In this document: positions 25,824 to 33,671 of the stretch, piece after piece
Layout of the letters: the number at the start of each line of letters is the position of its first letter
Numbering within the stretch: position 1 is the first letter of the stretch
Origin: Cellulosimicrobium arenosum
Lineage (GTDB): Bacteria; Actinomycetota; Actinomycetes; Actinomycetales; Cellulomonadaceae
DNA length: 35,593 bases
Assembly (NCBI RefSeq): GCF_014837295.1
Contig: NZ_JACYHB010000020.1
Location: 1 to 35,593, forward strand
Direction of reading: 5' to 3'
Notes under the pieces: model-generated
What the model was told of the DNA's origin: nothing
Seen by the model: only the letters and a program-made list of their open reading frames with translations
Database searches by the model: none
Program-made: the position numbers and the translations under genes

Positions 25824-26756
25824 ATGCGAGCCATCACCTACTCCCGCTACGGCGGCCCCGAGGTCCTCGAGCCGACCGACCTGCCCGACCCCAAGGTCGG
25901 GCCCGACTCCGTGCTGGTCCGGGTGCGCGCCGCGAGCGTGAACCCCGTCGACTGGAAGGTCCGGGCGGGCTACCTCGACCCGCTCATGGACGCCGTGTTC
26001 CCGGTCACCCCGGGCTGGGACGTGGCAGGCGTCGTCGAGCGGGTCGGGCTCGACACGCCGGAGCTCCAGGTGGGCGACGAGGTGTTCGGGTACGTGCGCA
26101 AGGACGTGCTCGGCGGCTCGGTCGCGGGCGGCACGTTCGCCGAGCTCGTCGCCGCACCGGTCCGGACCCTCGCGCGCAAGCCCTCGGCGTGGTCGTTCGA
26201 GGAGGCGGCGGCGGTGCCGCTCGCCGGTCTGACCGCGTACCAGACGATCCGGCGCGCCGGCCTCGAGCCGGGCCAGACCGTGCTCGTGCACGCGGCGGCC
26301 GGGGGCGTCGGGTCGTTCGCGGTCCAGCTCGCCCGGACGCTCGGCGCACGCGTGATCGGGACGGCGTCGCAGACCAACCACGAGTTCCTGCGCTCGCTCG
26401 GGGCCGAGCCCGTGACGTACGGCGAGGGCCTCGCCGACCGGGTGCGCGCGCTCGCGCCGGACGGCGTGGACGTCGTCCTCGACTACGTGGGCGGCGACGC
26501 CGTCGACTCGGCGCCCGACGTCCTGCGCGACGGTGGCACGATCGCCTCGATCACCGACGACCGGGCGCGCGAGCTGGGCGGTCACTACGTGTGGGTCCGT
26601 CCCGACGCCGCCGACCTGGCCGAGCTCGCGCGCCTCGGCGACGCCGGTGAGCTGCGCCCCGAGATCGCCGAGGTGTTCGACCTCGCCGACGCCGCGGACG
26701 CGCACCGCCTGAGCGAGTCGGGCCACGTCCGGGGCAAGATCGTCGTGCGCGTCTGA
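25824..26756 (+). CDS. NADPH-dependent quinone-oxidoreductase-type MDR protein
   Basis: 310 aa. The GroES-like N-domain starts MRAITYSRYGGPEVLEPTDLPDP, with ASVNPVDWKVRAGYLDP; the Rossmann part has VLVHAAAGGVGSFAVQLARTLGA (AxxGVG NADPH motif). The cysteine/histidine zinc ligands of alcohol dehydrogenases are missing, so this is the zinc-independent quinone oxidoreductase group (QOR-like). Substrate unknown. It ends HVRGKIVVRV, the usual family C-terminus. GAGGAG lies 13 nt before the ATG, rather far. It converges with the cupin gene. Confidence 0.9.
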   Translation: MRAITYSRYGGPEVLEPTDLPDPKVGPDSVLVRVRAASVNPVDWKVRAGYLDPLMDAVFPVTPGWDVAGVVERVGLDTPELQVGDEVFGYVRKDVLGGSVAGGTFAELVAAPVRTLARKPSAWSFEEAAAVPLAGLTAYQTIRRAGLEPGQTVLVHAAAGGVGSFAVQLARTLGARVIGTASQTNHEFLRSLGAEPVTYGEGLADRVRALAPDGVDVVLDYVGGDAVDSAPDVLRDGGTIASITDDRARELGGHYVWVRPDAADLAELARLGDAGELRPEIAEVFDLADAADAHRLSESGHVRGKIVVRV

Positions 26757-26813
26757 CACCCCCCGGCACGCACCCGCACGTCACGCGCGGAGCACCGGCG
26801 AGAAGCCGCGGAC

Positions 26814-27194
26814 CTAGCTCGGCGGCAGGTCGCGCAGCAAGGCCGTCAGCTCGCCGCCCGCGTCACCCGTGTTGACGGTGCCCTGCGGCTCGACGAGGAC
26901 GGCGGCGGTCTCGACGTCGGCGCGTGGGCAGTGCTCGACCCCACGCGGGACGACGTACACGTCGTTCGGTCGCAGCACGACCTCGCGCTCGACGCCGTCC
27001 TCGCGCAGGCCGATCGTCAGCTCGCCCGACAGGACGAGGAACAGCTCGTCGGTGTCGGGGTGGGTGTGCCAGACGAAGTCGCCGAGCACCTTGACGACCT
27101 TGATGTCGTAGTCGTTGACTCTCGTCACGCGGTAGGGCTGCCAGTGCCCGTCGAACGCGTCGAGGGCCGCGAGGAGATTGCGCACGTCGGTCAT
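26814..27194 (-). CDS. Cupin-domain protein
   Basis: 126 aa, one cupin barrel. Motif 1 is FVWHTHPDTDELFLVLSGEL (H43, H45, E50) and motif 2 is PRGVEHCP (H88), so a metal site is complete. The function of such small cupins varies and cannot be assigned. An ATG at 27203 would add three residues. It lies 52 nt downstream of the MFS gene on the same strand, beyond a strong terminator, so it is expected to be transcribed separately. Confidence 0.85.
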   Translation of the reverse strand: MTDVRNLLAALDAFDGHWQPYRVTRVNDYDIKVVKVLGDFVWHTHPDTDELFLVLSGELTIGLREDGVEREVVLRPNDVYVVPRGVEHCPRADVETAAVLVEPQGTVNTGDAGGELTALLRDLPPS

Positions 27195-27215
27195 GGCGAC
27201 CATCGTGGCACGCGA

Positions 27216-27243
27216 CGCCTGCCCGCCCCGGGGCGGGCAGGCG
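27216..27243 (-). terminator. Terminator after the second drug MFS gene
   Basis: A perfect 28-nt palindrome: two 14-nt arms (27216-27229 and 27230-27243), 3 nt beyond the MFS stop. Loop residues would be unpaired from the stem tip. It lies in the upstream region of the cupin gene. Confidence 0.75.
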
Positions 27244-27246
27244 CGG

Positions 27247-28659
27247 TCAGCCGCCCCGCGCGTCGCGCACGTGCTCATTGCGAATCCCTACCCAGCTCAG
27301 CACCCCGCCCAGCACCAGCAGCGCCGCGGTGACCAGGAGCGAGCGGTGGAACCCGTCGATGTCGAGCGCACCGCCCGCGACCACGCCCGCGAACGCGATC
27401 ATCACGAGGCCCGCCACGCGCGAGACCGCGTTGTTCACCGCGGAACCGATGCCTGCGTCGGCCGGCGGGATCGAGCCGAGGATCGCCGAGGTCAGCGGCG
27501 CGACCGTGGCCGCGAGACCGAGGCCGAACAGCAGCATGCCGGGCAGCACCTGGCTGACGTACACCGCGTCGTCGGAGGTCGTGAGCAGGAGCAGGTACCC
27601 GGCCGCACCGACGATCGGTCCGAGCGTCATGAACAGGCGTGGGCCGTAGCGGCCGGCGAGCGTGCCGAACCGTGACGAGAGCGCGAGCATGACGAGCGTG
27701 ATGGGGATCTGCGCGAGCCCGGCCGCTGTCGCGCTGTACCCGGCGACCTGTTGGAGGAACAGCGTGACGACGAAGCCGCCGAAGTAGAGCGCGCCGTAGA
27801 TCGCGACCGTCGCGAGGTTGCCCCACGCGAAGTTCCGCACGCGGAAGAGGCGCGGCGGCAGCATGGGATCGGGCGCGCGACGTTCCCACGCGACGAACCC
27901 GGCCAGGCACGCCACGCCGACCACGAACGGGATCCACACCACGGCGTCCGACCAGCCGAACCGGCCCTGCTCGATCAGCGCGAACACGGTCCCGGCCAGC
28001 CCGACGGCCGCGAGCGCGGCCCCGAGTCCGTCGACGCGACGGCCGGCCGCCACGTCGGCCTCCTCGGCCGTGGACCGCGGGACACCCCGCAGGAGCAGCA
28101 GCGTCACGGCCACGGGCAGGACGTTGATCCAGAAGACCCAGCGCCAGGAGACGGTGTCGATGAGGATACCGCCGAGCAGCGGACCCGCGAGCGACGCGGT
28201 CCCGGTCCACGCGGTCCACGTGCCGATGGCACGGGCCTGCCGCGCGCCGTCGAACGTCGAGACGATCATCGCGAGGGAGCTGGGCACGAGGAGCGCGCCC
28301 GCGACGCCCTGCAGCACCCGGGCGACGACGAGGAACAGCCCGGTCGGAGCCAGCGCGCACGCGACGGAGGTGACGGCGAACCCCACGAGCCCGACCGCGA
28401 GCACCACCCGTCGCCCGTACACGTCGGACAGCGACCCGGCGAGAAGGATGAACGCGCCGAGCGTGATGAGGTAGCCGTCGACCACCCACTGCTGGAGCGC
28501 GAGCCCCGTGACCGGACCGGTCGTCAGCTCGTCCGAGATCGCGGGCAGGGCGACGTTCACCACGGAGCCGTCGAGGAACGACACGAACGACGCCAGGATC
28601 GCGACCACGAGGACGCGCTGCGAGACCGTCACGTGCTTACGGTACGACCGGATCGTCAT
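27247..28659 (-). CDS. DHA2-family MFS drug efflux transporter
   Basis: 470 aa, about 14 helices. VAILASFVSFLDGSVVNVALP in helix 1, QQWVVDGYLITLGAFILLAGSLSDVYGRRVVL, and TASLAGPLLGGILIDTVSWRW (motif C, then the WRW pair) mark the EmrB/QacA group. It probably exports drugs or dyes. The ATG at 28659 starts the conserved region; no Shine-Dalgarno is seen, and an inverted repeat CCGGT-TCG-ACCGG (28661-28673) abuts it. Divergent from the PNPOx-like gene. No dedicated regulator is adjacent. Confidence 0.9.
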   Translation of the reverse strand: MTIRSYRKHVTVSQRVLVVAILASFVSFLDGSVVNVALPAISDELTTGPVTGLALQQWVVDGYLITLGAFILLAGSLSDVYGRRVVLAVGLVGFAVTSVACALAPTGLFLVVARVLQGVAGALLVPSSLAMIVSTFDGARQARAIGTWTAWTGTASLAGPLLGGILIDTVSWRWVFWINVLPVAVTLLLLRGVPRSTAEEADVAAGRRVDGLGAALAAVGLAGTVFALIEQGRFGWSDAVVWIPFVVGVACLAGFVAWERRAPDPMLPPRLFRVRNFAWGNLATVAIYGALYFGGFVVTLFLQQVAGYSATAAGLAQIPITLVMLALSSRFGTLAGRYGPRLFMTLGPIVGAAGYLLLLTTSDDAVYVSQVLPGMLLFGLGLAATVAPLTSAILGSIPPADAGIGSAVNNAVSRVAGLVMIAFAGVVAGGALDIDGFHRSLLVTAALLVLGGVLSWVGIRNEHVRDARGG

Positions 28660-28734
28660 GCCGGTTCGACCGGGCGGCCGTCGGGTTCGTGACATCCTCG
28701 GCGGACGACGCCGGAAGACGACGAGAGGGTTCCC

Positions 28735-29427
28735 ATGGACGAGCGCCCCGCACGCCGTGCCGACCGGCCCGCGACGCTGCGCGAGCGGTTGCGTGCACTA
28801 CCCGTCTTCGGCGACGACCTGCCCGGCCTCGACCCGGACGCGGCTCCCGACGACCCCGTCACGTTGTTCGTCGCGTGGCTCGACGACGCCGTCGACGCGG
28901 GGGTGACCGCGCCGCACGCCGCGACGCTCTCGACCGCCGACGCAGGCGGGCGTGTCGACGGCCGCACCCTGATCCTCAAGGACGTCGGGCCTGCCGGCTG
29001 GGTGTTCGCGACGCGGTCCGACTCCCCCAAGGGCACGGCGCTGCGACAGAACCCCCACGCCGCGCTGACGTTCCTGTGGCGCGAGCGCGGACGCCAGGTG
29101 CGGGTGCGCGGCGCAGTGGTCCCGACGGGCCCGGACGCGTCCGCCGCGGACTTCCTCGCCCGCTCGGACCTCTCCCGGGCGACGGCTCTCGCCGGCCCCC
29201 AGAGTGCCCCGCTGTCGTCGCGGGCGGCGTACCGCGAGGCGTGGGACCGAGCGCTCGAGCGCGTGCGCGCAGAACCCGACCTCGTGCTGGACACCTGGGC
29301 GACGTACACCCTGGATCCCGACTCCGTGGAGTTCTGGGCGTCGTCGTCGGGCGACGGGCAGGTCCGCCTCCGGTACGTCCCCGCGCCCGGGGACACGCGG
29401 TGGTCGCGAGAGATGCTGTGGCCGTGA
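28735..29427 (+). CDS. Pyridoxamine 5'-phosphate oxidase family protein
   Basis: 230 aa, a split-barrel flavin fold. AATLSTADAGGRVDGRTLILKDV, GWVFATRSDSPKGTALRQNPHAALTFLW and RQVRVRGAV follow the PdxH pattern for FMN binding, and the C-terminal WSREMLWP resembles the PdxH dimerisation tail. True PdxH ends in a more conserved RL(x)P, so it may be a PdxH-like enzyme rather than the vitamin B6 enzyme. GAGAGGG lies 5 nt before the ATG. Divergent from the MFS gene. Confidence 0.82.
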   Translation: MDERPARRADRPATLRERLRALPVFGDDLPGLDPDAAPDDPVTLFVAWLDDAVDAGVTAPHAATLSTADAGGRVDGRTLILKDVGPAGWVFATRSDSPKGTALRQNPHAALTFLWRERGRQVRVRGAVVPTGPDASAADFLARSDLSRATALAGPQSAPLSSRAAYREAWDRALERVRAEPDLVLDTWATYTLDPDSVEFWASSSGDGQVRLRYVPAPGDTRWSREMLWP

Positions 29428-29542
29428 CCAGCGCGGACGGCTCGACGACGCGTGATCGTGCAGAGCCTCAGGACGTTGGTCCCGCGAGAATGTGACGTAC
29501 GCCCGTGACGCATCGCACAGTTAGTGCACTCCTTCACAAGCG

Positions 29543-29548
29543 TAGGAT
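29543..29548 (+). promoter_or_regulatory. mqo -10 box, leaderless type
   Basis: TAGGAT, 6 nt, then the GTG at 29555. A -35-like TTAGTG lies at 29521-29526 with a 16-nt spacer. GTGACG occurs twice further upstream (about 29493 and 29507). Confidence 0.5.
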
Positions 29549-29554
29549 CGGAGC

Positions 29555-31066
29555 GTGTCTAGTCGAGCGAGCAATCCCGCAAGCACCGCAGACCAGATCG
29601 ACGTAGCCCTCATCGGCGGCGGCATCATGAGTGCCACCCTGGGCGCCCTCATCAACGTCCTGGAGCCCTCCTGGACCGTGCGCGTGTACGAGCGCCTCGA
29701 CGCCGTCGCGCAGGAGTCGTCGAACCCCTGGAACAACGCCGGTACCGGCCACGCCGCCCTGTGCGAGCTGAACTACACCCCCGAGAAGCCGGACGGCTCG
29801 ATCGACATCTCCAAGGCGGTGGCGATCAACGAGCAGTTCGAGGTGTCGCGCGAGTTCTGGCACCACCTGCTCACGACGGGCGCCCTCCCCGAGCCCGCGA
29901 GCTTCATCTCCCGCACGCCGCACATGACGTTCGTGCGCGGCGAGGCCAACGTCGACTACCTGCGCCGCCGGTTCGAGACCCTGCGCGAGCACCCGTTGTT
30001 CAGCGAGCTGGAGTTCTCCGACGACCCCGCGGTCGTGGCGCGGTGGGCGCCGCTCCTGATCGCCGAGCGGGACGGTGACGAGCCCGTCGCCGCGACCCGC
30101 GCGACGAGCGGCACGGACGTCGACTTTGGCGCCCTGACCTCGCAGCTCCTCGACCACCTCGTCGCGAGCGGGACGCAGCTCTTCCTCGAGCACGAGGTGA
30201 AGAACCTCAAGAAGACCAAGGACGGGCGCTGGCGCCTGACGGTCAAGGACCGGTCCTGGAACGCGGCCGACCGGCGCTCGACCGTGGAGGCGCGCTTCGT
30301 GTTCGTCGGCGCGGGCGGTGGCGCCCTGCCTCTGCTGCAGAAGGCGGGCATCCCCGAGGCCAAGGGCTACGGCGGGTTCCCGATCAGCGGCGAGTTCCTG
30401 CGCACCGACAGCCCTGAGCTCGTCGCGCAGCACCACGCCAAGGTCTACGGCAAGGCGGACGTCGGCTCCCCGCCCATGTCGGTCCCCCACCTGGACACGC
30501 GCGTGGTCGACGGCAAGAGCTACCTCATGTTCGGCCCCTACGCCGGGTTCAGCCCCAAGTTCCTCAAGAAGGGCAAGTACCTCGGCCTGCTCACGTCGCT
30601 GCGCCTGCACAACCTGGGCTCGATGGTCGGCGCGGGTCTGAAGAACCTCGACCTCACGCAGTACCTCGTGGGCCAGGTCGTCGCGAGCCCGGAGACCAAG
30701 TTCACCGCGCTCCAGGCGTTCATGCCGGCCGCGCACCCCAAGGACTGGGAAACCATCACCGCGGGCCAGCGCGTCCAGGTGATCAAGAAGGACGCCGACG
30801 GCAAGGGCGTCCTCGAGTTCGGCACCGAGGTCGTCGCCGCCGCGGACGGGTCCATCGCGGGCCTGCTCGGCGCCTCCCCGGGGGCCTCGACCGCCGTCCC
30901 GGCGATGATCGACCTGCTCGAGCGCTGCTTCCCGAACCGATTCACGAAGTGGCGGCCCGAGCTCGCGACGATGATCCCGAGCCTCGGCCAGGCCCCGTGG
31001 GAGGCCGAGGAGCTCGAGGGCCTCGACCAGCTCACCGGCGGCGCGGACGTCGGCTCGCACGCCTGA
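29555..31066 (+). CDS. mqo: Malate:quinone oxidoreductase
   Basis: 503 aa, full length. This peripheral membrane flavoprotein oxidises malate to oxaloacetate and passes electrons to menaquinone, serving the TCA cycle and respiratory chain. The FAD-binding motif ALIGGGIMSATLGALIN (about 12-28) is followed by the family signature SSNPWNNAGTGHAALCELNYTP, then GGGALPLLQKAGIPE and VSPP-type C-terminal segments (FPNRFTKWRPELATMIPSLG). The GTG start is fixed by the -10 box 6 nt upstream. Monocistronic, with its own strong terminator. Confidence 0.97.
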   Translation: MSSRASNPASTADQIDVALIGGGIMSATLGALINVLEPSWTVRVYERLDAVAQESSNPWNNAGTGHAALCELNYTPEKPDGSIDISKAVAINEQFEVSREFWHHLLTTGALPEPASFISRTPHMTFVRGEANVDYLRRRFETLREHPLFSELEFSDDPAVVARWAPLLIAERDGDEPVAATRATSGTDVDFGALTSQLLDHLVASGTQLFLEHEVKNLKKTKDGRWRLTVKDRSWNAADRRSTVEARFVFVGAGGGALPLLQKAGIPEAKGYGGFPISGEFLRTDSPELVAQHHAKVYGKADVGSPPMSVPHLDTRVVDGKSYLMFGPYAGFSPKFLKKGKYLGLLTSLRLHNLGSMVGAGLKNLDLTQYLVGQVVASPETKFTALQAFMPAAHPKDWETITAGQRVQVIKKDADGKGVLEFGTEVVAAADGSIAGLLGASPGASTAVPAMIDLLERCFPNRFTKWRPELATMIPSLGQAPWEAEELEGLDQLTGGADVGSHA

Positions 31067-31082
31067 CCGCACCTCCTGCCCG

Positions 31083-31120
31083 ACGGCGGCCCGGACCTCC
31101 CGCGAGGTCCGGGCCGCCGT
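31083..31120 (+). terminator. mqo terminator
   Basis: Perfect 17-bp stem (31083-31099 with 31104-31120) around CCGC, 16 nt after the mqo stop. No T-tract. It also lies just past the stop of the small convergent gene at 31158. Confidence 0.85.
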
Positions 31121-31157
31121 GCGTCGCGGCCCGACCTCCGACGAGCGGTCGAGCCTC

Positions 31158-31307
31158 CTACGAGTGATCGAGGTCGCGGGAACCCCAGGACTGGTCCGAC
31201 CCGGCGGGGAACCAGGGACGGCCGGGGTCCTCGCGTCGCAGCGCGAGCGCGAGGACAGTCGATCCGACGACCACGACGAGAGCGAGCACACCCCAGAAGA
31301 TCTCCAT
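31158..31307 (-). CDS. 49-aa single-helix membrane protein
   Basis: Starts MEIFWGVLALVVVVGSTVLA, one membrane helix at about 4-24, then a polar tail with GRPWFPAGSDQSWGS. No known family recognised. GAGGGTGGGGGC directly upstream of the ATG is a plausible ribosome site, and the tail is not low-complexity, which supports a real gene. It is divergent from the GlxA-type regulator (89 nt) and convergent with mqo. Confidence 0.6.
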   Translation of the reverse strand: MEIFWGVLALVVVVGSTVLALALRREDPGRPWFPAGSDQSWGSRDLDHS

Positions 31308-31361
31308 GCCCCCACCCTCGCGAGGGCGCAGGCACCGCACGAGTGGCAGAAGAGCCATTGC

Positions 31362-31390
31362 TCGACAAGATCCTGCCACCGCCCTATCCT
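31362..31390 (+). promoter_or_regulatory. Promoter of the GlxA-type regulator
   Basis: TCGACA (31362-31367) and TATCCT (31385-31390) are separated by 17 nt; the first matches 5 of 6 of TTGACA. The ATG at 31397 comes 6 nt after the -10, so the transcript should be leaderless. The in-frame ATG at 31343 lies upstream of the promoter and cannot be used from it. Confidence 0.65.
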
Positions 31391-31396
31391 GGGGCG

Positions 31397-32350
31397 ATGC
31401 TGCGCACCGTCGCGGTCGTCGTGAGCGACGGCCTCGCCCCGTTCGAGTTCGGTGTGGTGTGCGAGGTCTTCGGCCTCGACCGCACCGAGCAGGGCGTTCC
31501 CCCGTTCGACTTCCGCGTCTGCGGGCCGCACGCGGGTGAGCCGGTGACGACGTCCGTCGGTGCCCAGGTGCTCCCGGCGCACGGTCTCGACGCCACCGAC
31601 GACGCCGACCTGGTGGTGGTTCCCGCCATCCGGATCGGCACGCACTACCCGGAGGAGGTCCTCGACGCCCTCCGCCGTGCGGCCGCGCGCGGCGCGACCC
31701 TCCTGAGCGTGTGCTCCGGCGTGTTCGTCCTCGCCGCCGCCGGTGTGATCGGCGGCAGGCGCGTGACCACCCACTGGCTGCACGCCGACGAGCTCCGGCG
31801 CCAGCACCCCGGCCTCGACATCGACCCGGACGTGCTCTTCGTCGACGACGGCGACCTCATCACGAGCGCCGGGACCGCGGCCGGCATCGACGCGTGCCTG
31901 CACCTCGTCCGCCGCGAGCTCGGTCCGAGGGTCGCGAACACCATCGCCCGCCGGATGGTCGTGCCGCCCCAGCGCGAGGGAGGTCAGCGACAGTTCGTCG
32001 AGCGCCCGGTGCCCACGGCCGACGCGGACTCGTTCGCCGAGCTGCTCGACTGGATGGCAGAGCATCTCGACCGACCCCTCACCGTGCGCGACCTGGCCGC
32101 CCGCGCCTCGACCTCCGAGCGCTCCCTCGCGCGCGCGTTCGTCGCCCAGACGGGCACCACGCCGCTCGCCTGGCTCAATGCTCAGCGGGTCGCCCACGCC
32201 CAGTCCCTGCTGGAAGAGACGCGCCTGGACCTGGAGGACGTCGCACGTCGTTGCGGATTCGGCTCGGCAGCGCTGCTGCGCCACCACTTCCGCCGAGTCG
32301 TGGGCGTGTCCCCCACCGAGTTCCGGCACACTTTCCGCCACGCGGCATAG
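31397..32350 (+). CDS. GlxA-family AraC-type transcriptional regulator with DJ-1/PfpI domain
   Basis: 317 aa. The N-terminal DJ-1/PfpI domain (about 1-170) has VAVVVSDGLAPFEFGVVCEVFG and LLSVCSGVFVLAAAGVIGGRR, where CSG is the nucleophile-elbow position. The C-terminal double helix-turn-helix (about 215-315) has LTVRDLAARASTSERSLARAF and LDLEDVARRCGFGSAALLRHHFRR. Relatives sense small nitrogen compounds or act as global regulators; the targets are unknown. The next gene downstream, the desaturase, has its own promoter region. Family call certain; ligand unknown. Confidence 0.92.
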   Translation: MLRTVAVVVSDGLAPFEFGVVCEVFGLDRTEQGVPPFDFRVCGPHAGEPVTTSVGAQVLPAHGLDATDDADLVVVPAIRIGTHYPEEVLDALRRAAARGATLLSVCSGVFVLAAAGVIGGRRVTTHWLHADELRRQHPGLDIDPDVLFVDDGDLITSAGTAAGIDACLHLVRRELGPRVANTIARRMVVPPQREGGQRQFVERPVPTADADSFAELLDWMAEHLDRPLTVRDLAARASTSERSLARAFVAQTGTTPLAWLNAQRVAHAQSLLEETRLDLEDVARRCGFGSAALLRHHFRRVVGVSPTEFRHTFRHAA

Positions 32351-32413
32351 CGTCCGACCTGGAGTGTCGCGACGCCTCCTCGGGTTCTTCACTCCTCTAC
32401 CGGGTGCCGCGAA

Positions 32414-32431
32414 CCTACGGTCCCGTAGGAT
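32414..32431 (+). promoter_or_regulatory. Operator and -10 of the desaturase gene
   Basis: CCTACGG-TC-CCGTAGG (32414-32429) is a perfect inverted repeat. Its right end overlaps a TAGGAT (32426-32431) that would serve as -10, giving a leader of about 70 nt. A bound repressor here would block transcription. Confidence 0.6.
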
Positions 32432-32506
32432 CGTCATCATCTGTACGACGAGCACCTGCTCACCACCGCGGCTGAGAAGTCGCCACCGACCTCTGCGAGG
32501 ACGTTC

Positions 32507-33616
32507 GTGACCTCTGCCGCTGTCCGCCCGGGATTCCGGGCGACCCGCCCCCGCACGGACGACGGCGAAGCCGTCACCAGCACCTACAGCTCCCTGTCCC
32601 GCACGGTCCGCGACGCCGGACTGCTGCAGCGCGCACAGGGCTACTACCTGTGGACGCTCGGCGTCCTCGCGCTCGCGCTCGGCGGTGCCGTCGCCGGCTT
32701 CGTCCTGCTGGGCGACTCGTGGTTCCAGCTCCTCATCGCCGGCGCGCTCGGGCTGATCTTCACGCAGTTCGCGTTCGTGGCGCACGAGGCCTCGCACCGC
32801 CAGGTCTTCGCGTCCGGGCCCGTCAACGACCGCGTGGGCAAGATCCTCGCGAACGGGGTCGTCGGGATCAGCTACTCGTGGTGGATGAACAAGCACACCC
32901 GCCACCACGCGAACCCGAACCGCCGCGGCAAGGACCCGGACATCGCGCCCGACGTCGTCGTGTTCCTCGAGGACGACGCGGCCAAGGCCACCGGGATCAA
33001 GTCGTTCATCAACCGCTACCAGGGATATCTCTTCTTCCCCCTCCTCACCCTGGAGGGCCTCAACCTGCACGTCACCGCGATCCGCAGCCTCGTCAGCGGC
33101 AACGCCGTCCGCAGCGACCTGCGTACCCGGATGGTCGAGCTCGCGATCATCGTGGTCCGCCTGACCGTCTACGTCACCGCGATCTTCTGGGTGCTCCCCC
33201 TCGGCATGGCGTTCGCCTTCCTCGGTGTGCAGCTCGCGGTGTTCGGCGTGTACATGGGCGCGTCGTTCGCACCGAACCACAAGGGCATGGCGATCATCCC
33301 CGCGGACAGCAAGATCGACTTCCTGTCGAAGCAGGTGCTCACGTCGCGCAACATCCGTGGCGGGTGGTTCATGAACATCCTCATGGGTGGGCTCAACTTC
33401 CAGATCGAGCACCACCTGTTCCCGAGCATGCCGCGCCCCCACCTGGCCCGGGCCCGCGAGATCGTGCGCGAGCACTGCCTGAACCTCGGGCTGCCGTACA
33501 CCGAGACGAGCCTCGCCCAGTCGTACGCGATCGTCGTCCGCTACCTCAACCAGGTGGGCCTGTCGGCGCGCGACCCGTTCGACTGCCCGATGTTCCGCCA
33601 GCTGCGCAAGGTCTGA
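32507..33616 (+). CDS. Membrane fatty-acid (acyl-CoA/acyl-lipid) desaturase
   Basis: 369 aa. Three histidine boxes for the di-iron centre: HEASH (93-97), HTRHH (130-134) and QIEHH (299-303). Four or so hydrophobic helices flank them. The enzyme inserts a double bond into acyl chains with O2 and reductant, changing membrane fluidity. The GTG start has GAGGA 6 nt upstream. The inverted repeat at 32414-32429 suggests lipid- or cold-responsive control by a TetR-like repressor; no such gene is adjacent. No electron-donor gene is directly alongside. Confidence 0.93.
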   Translation: MTSAAVRPGFRATRPRTDDGEAVTSTYSSLSRTVRDAGLLQRAQGYYLWTLGVLALALGGAVAGFVLLGDSWFQLLIAGALGLIFTQFAFVAHEASHRQVFASGPVNDRVGKILANGVVGISYSWWMNKHTRHHANPNRRGKDPDIAPDVVVFLEDDAAKATGIKSFINRYQGYLFFPLLTLEGLNLHVTAIRSLVSGNAVRSDLRTRMVELAIIVVRLTVYVTAIFWVLPLGMAFAFLGVQLAVFGVYMGASFAPNHKGMAIIPADSKIDFLSKQVLTSRNIRGGWFMNILMGGLNFQIEHHLFPSMPRPHLARAREIVREHCLNLGLPYTETSLAQSYAIVVRYLNQVGLSARDPFDCPMFRQLRKV

Positions 33617-33622
33617 TCCGCC

Positions 33623-33652
33623 GGTCGCCCGCCCCGTGGGACACGGGCGACC
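33623..33652. terminator. Hairpin between desaturase and siderophore gene
   Basis: GGTCGCCCG (33623-33631) pairs with CGGGCGACC (33644-33652) across 12 nt, 6 nt past the desaturase stop and 19 nt past the stop of the convergent gene. Probably bidirectional. Confidence 0.6.
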
Positions 33653-33671
33653 TGGCTCAGGAGGCCGCGGC

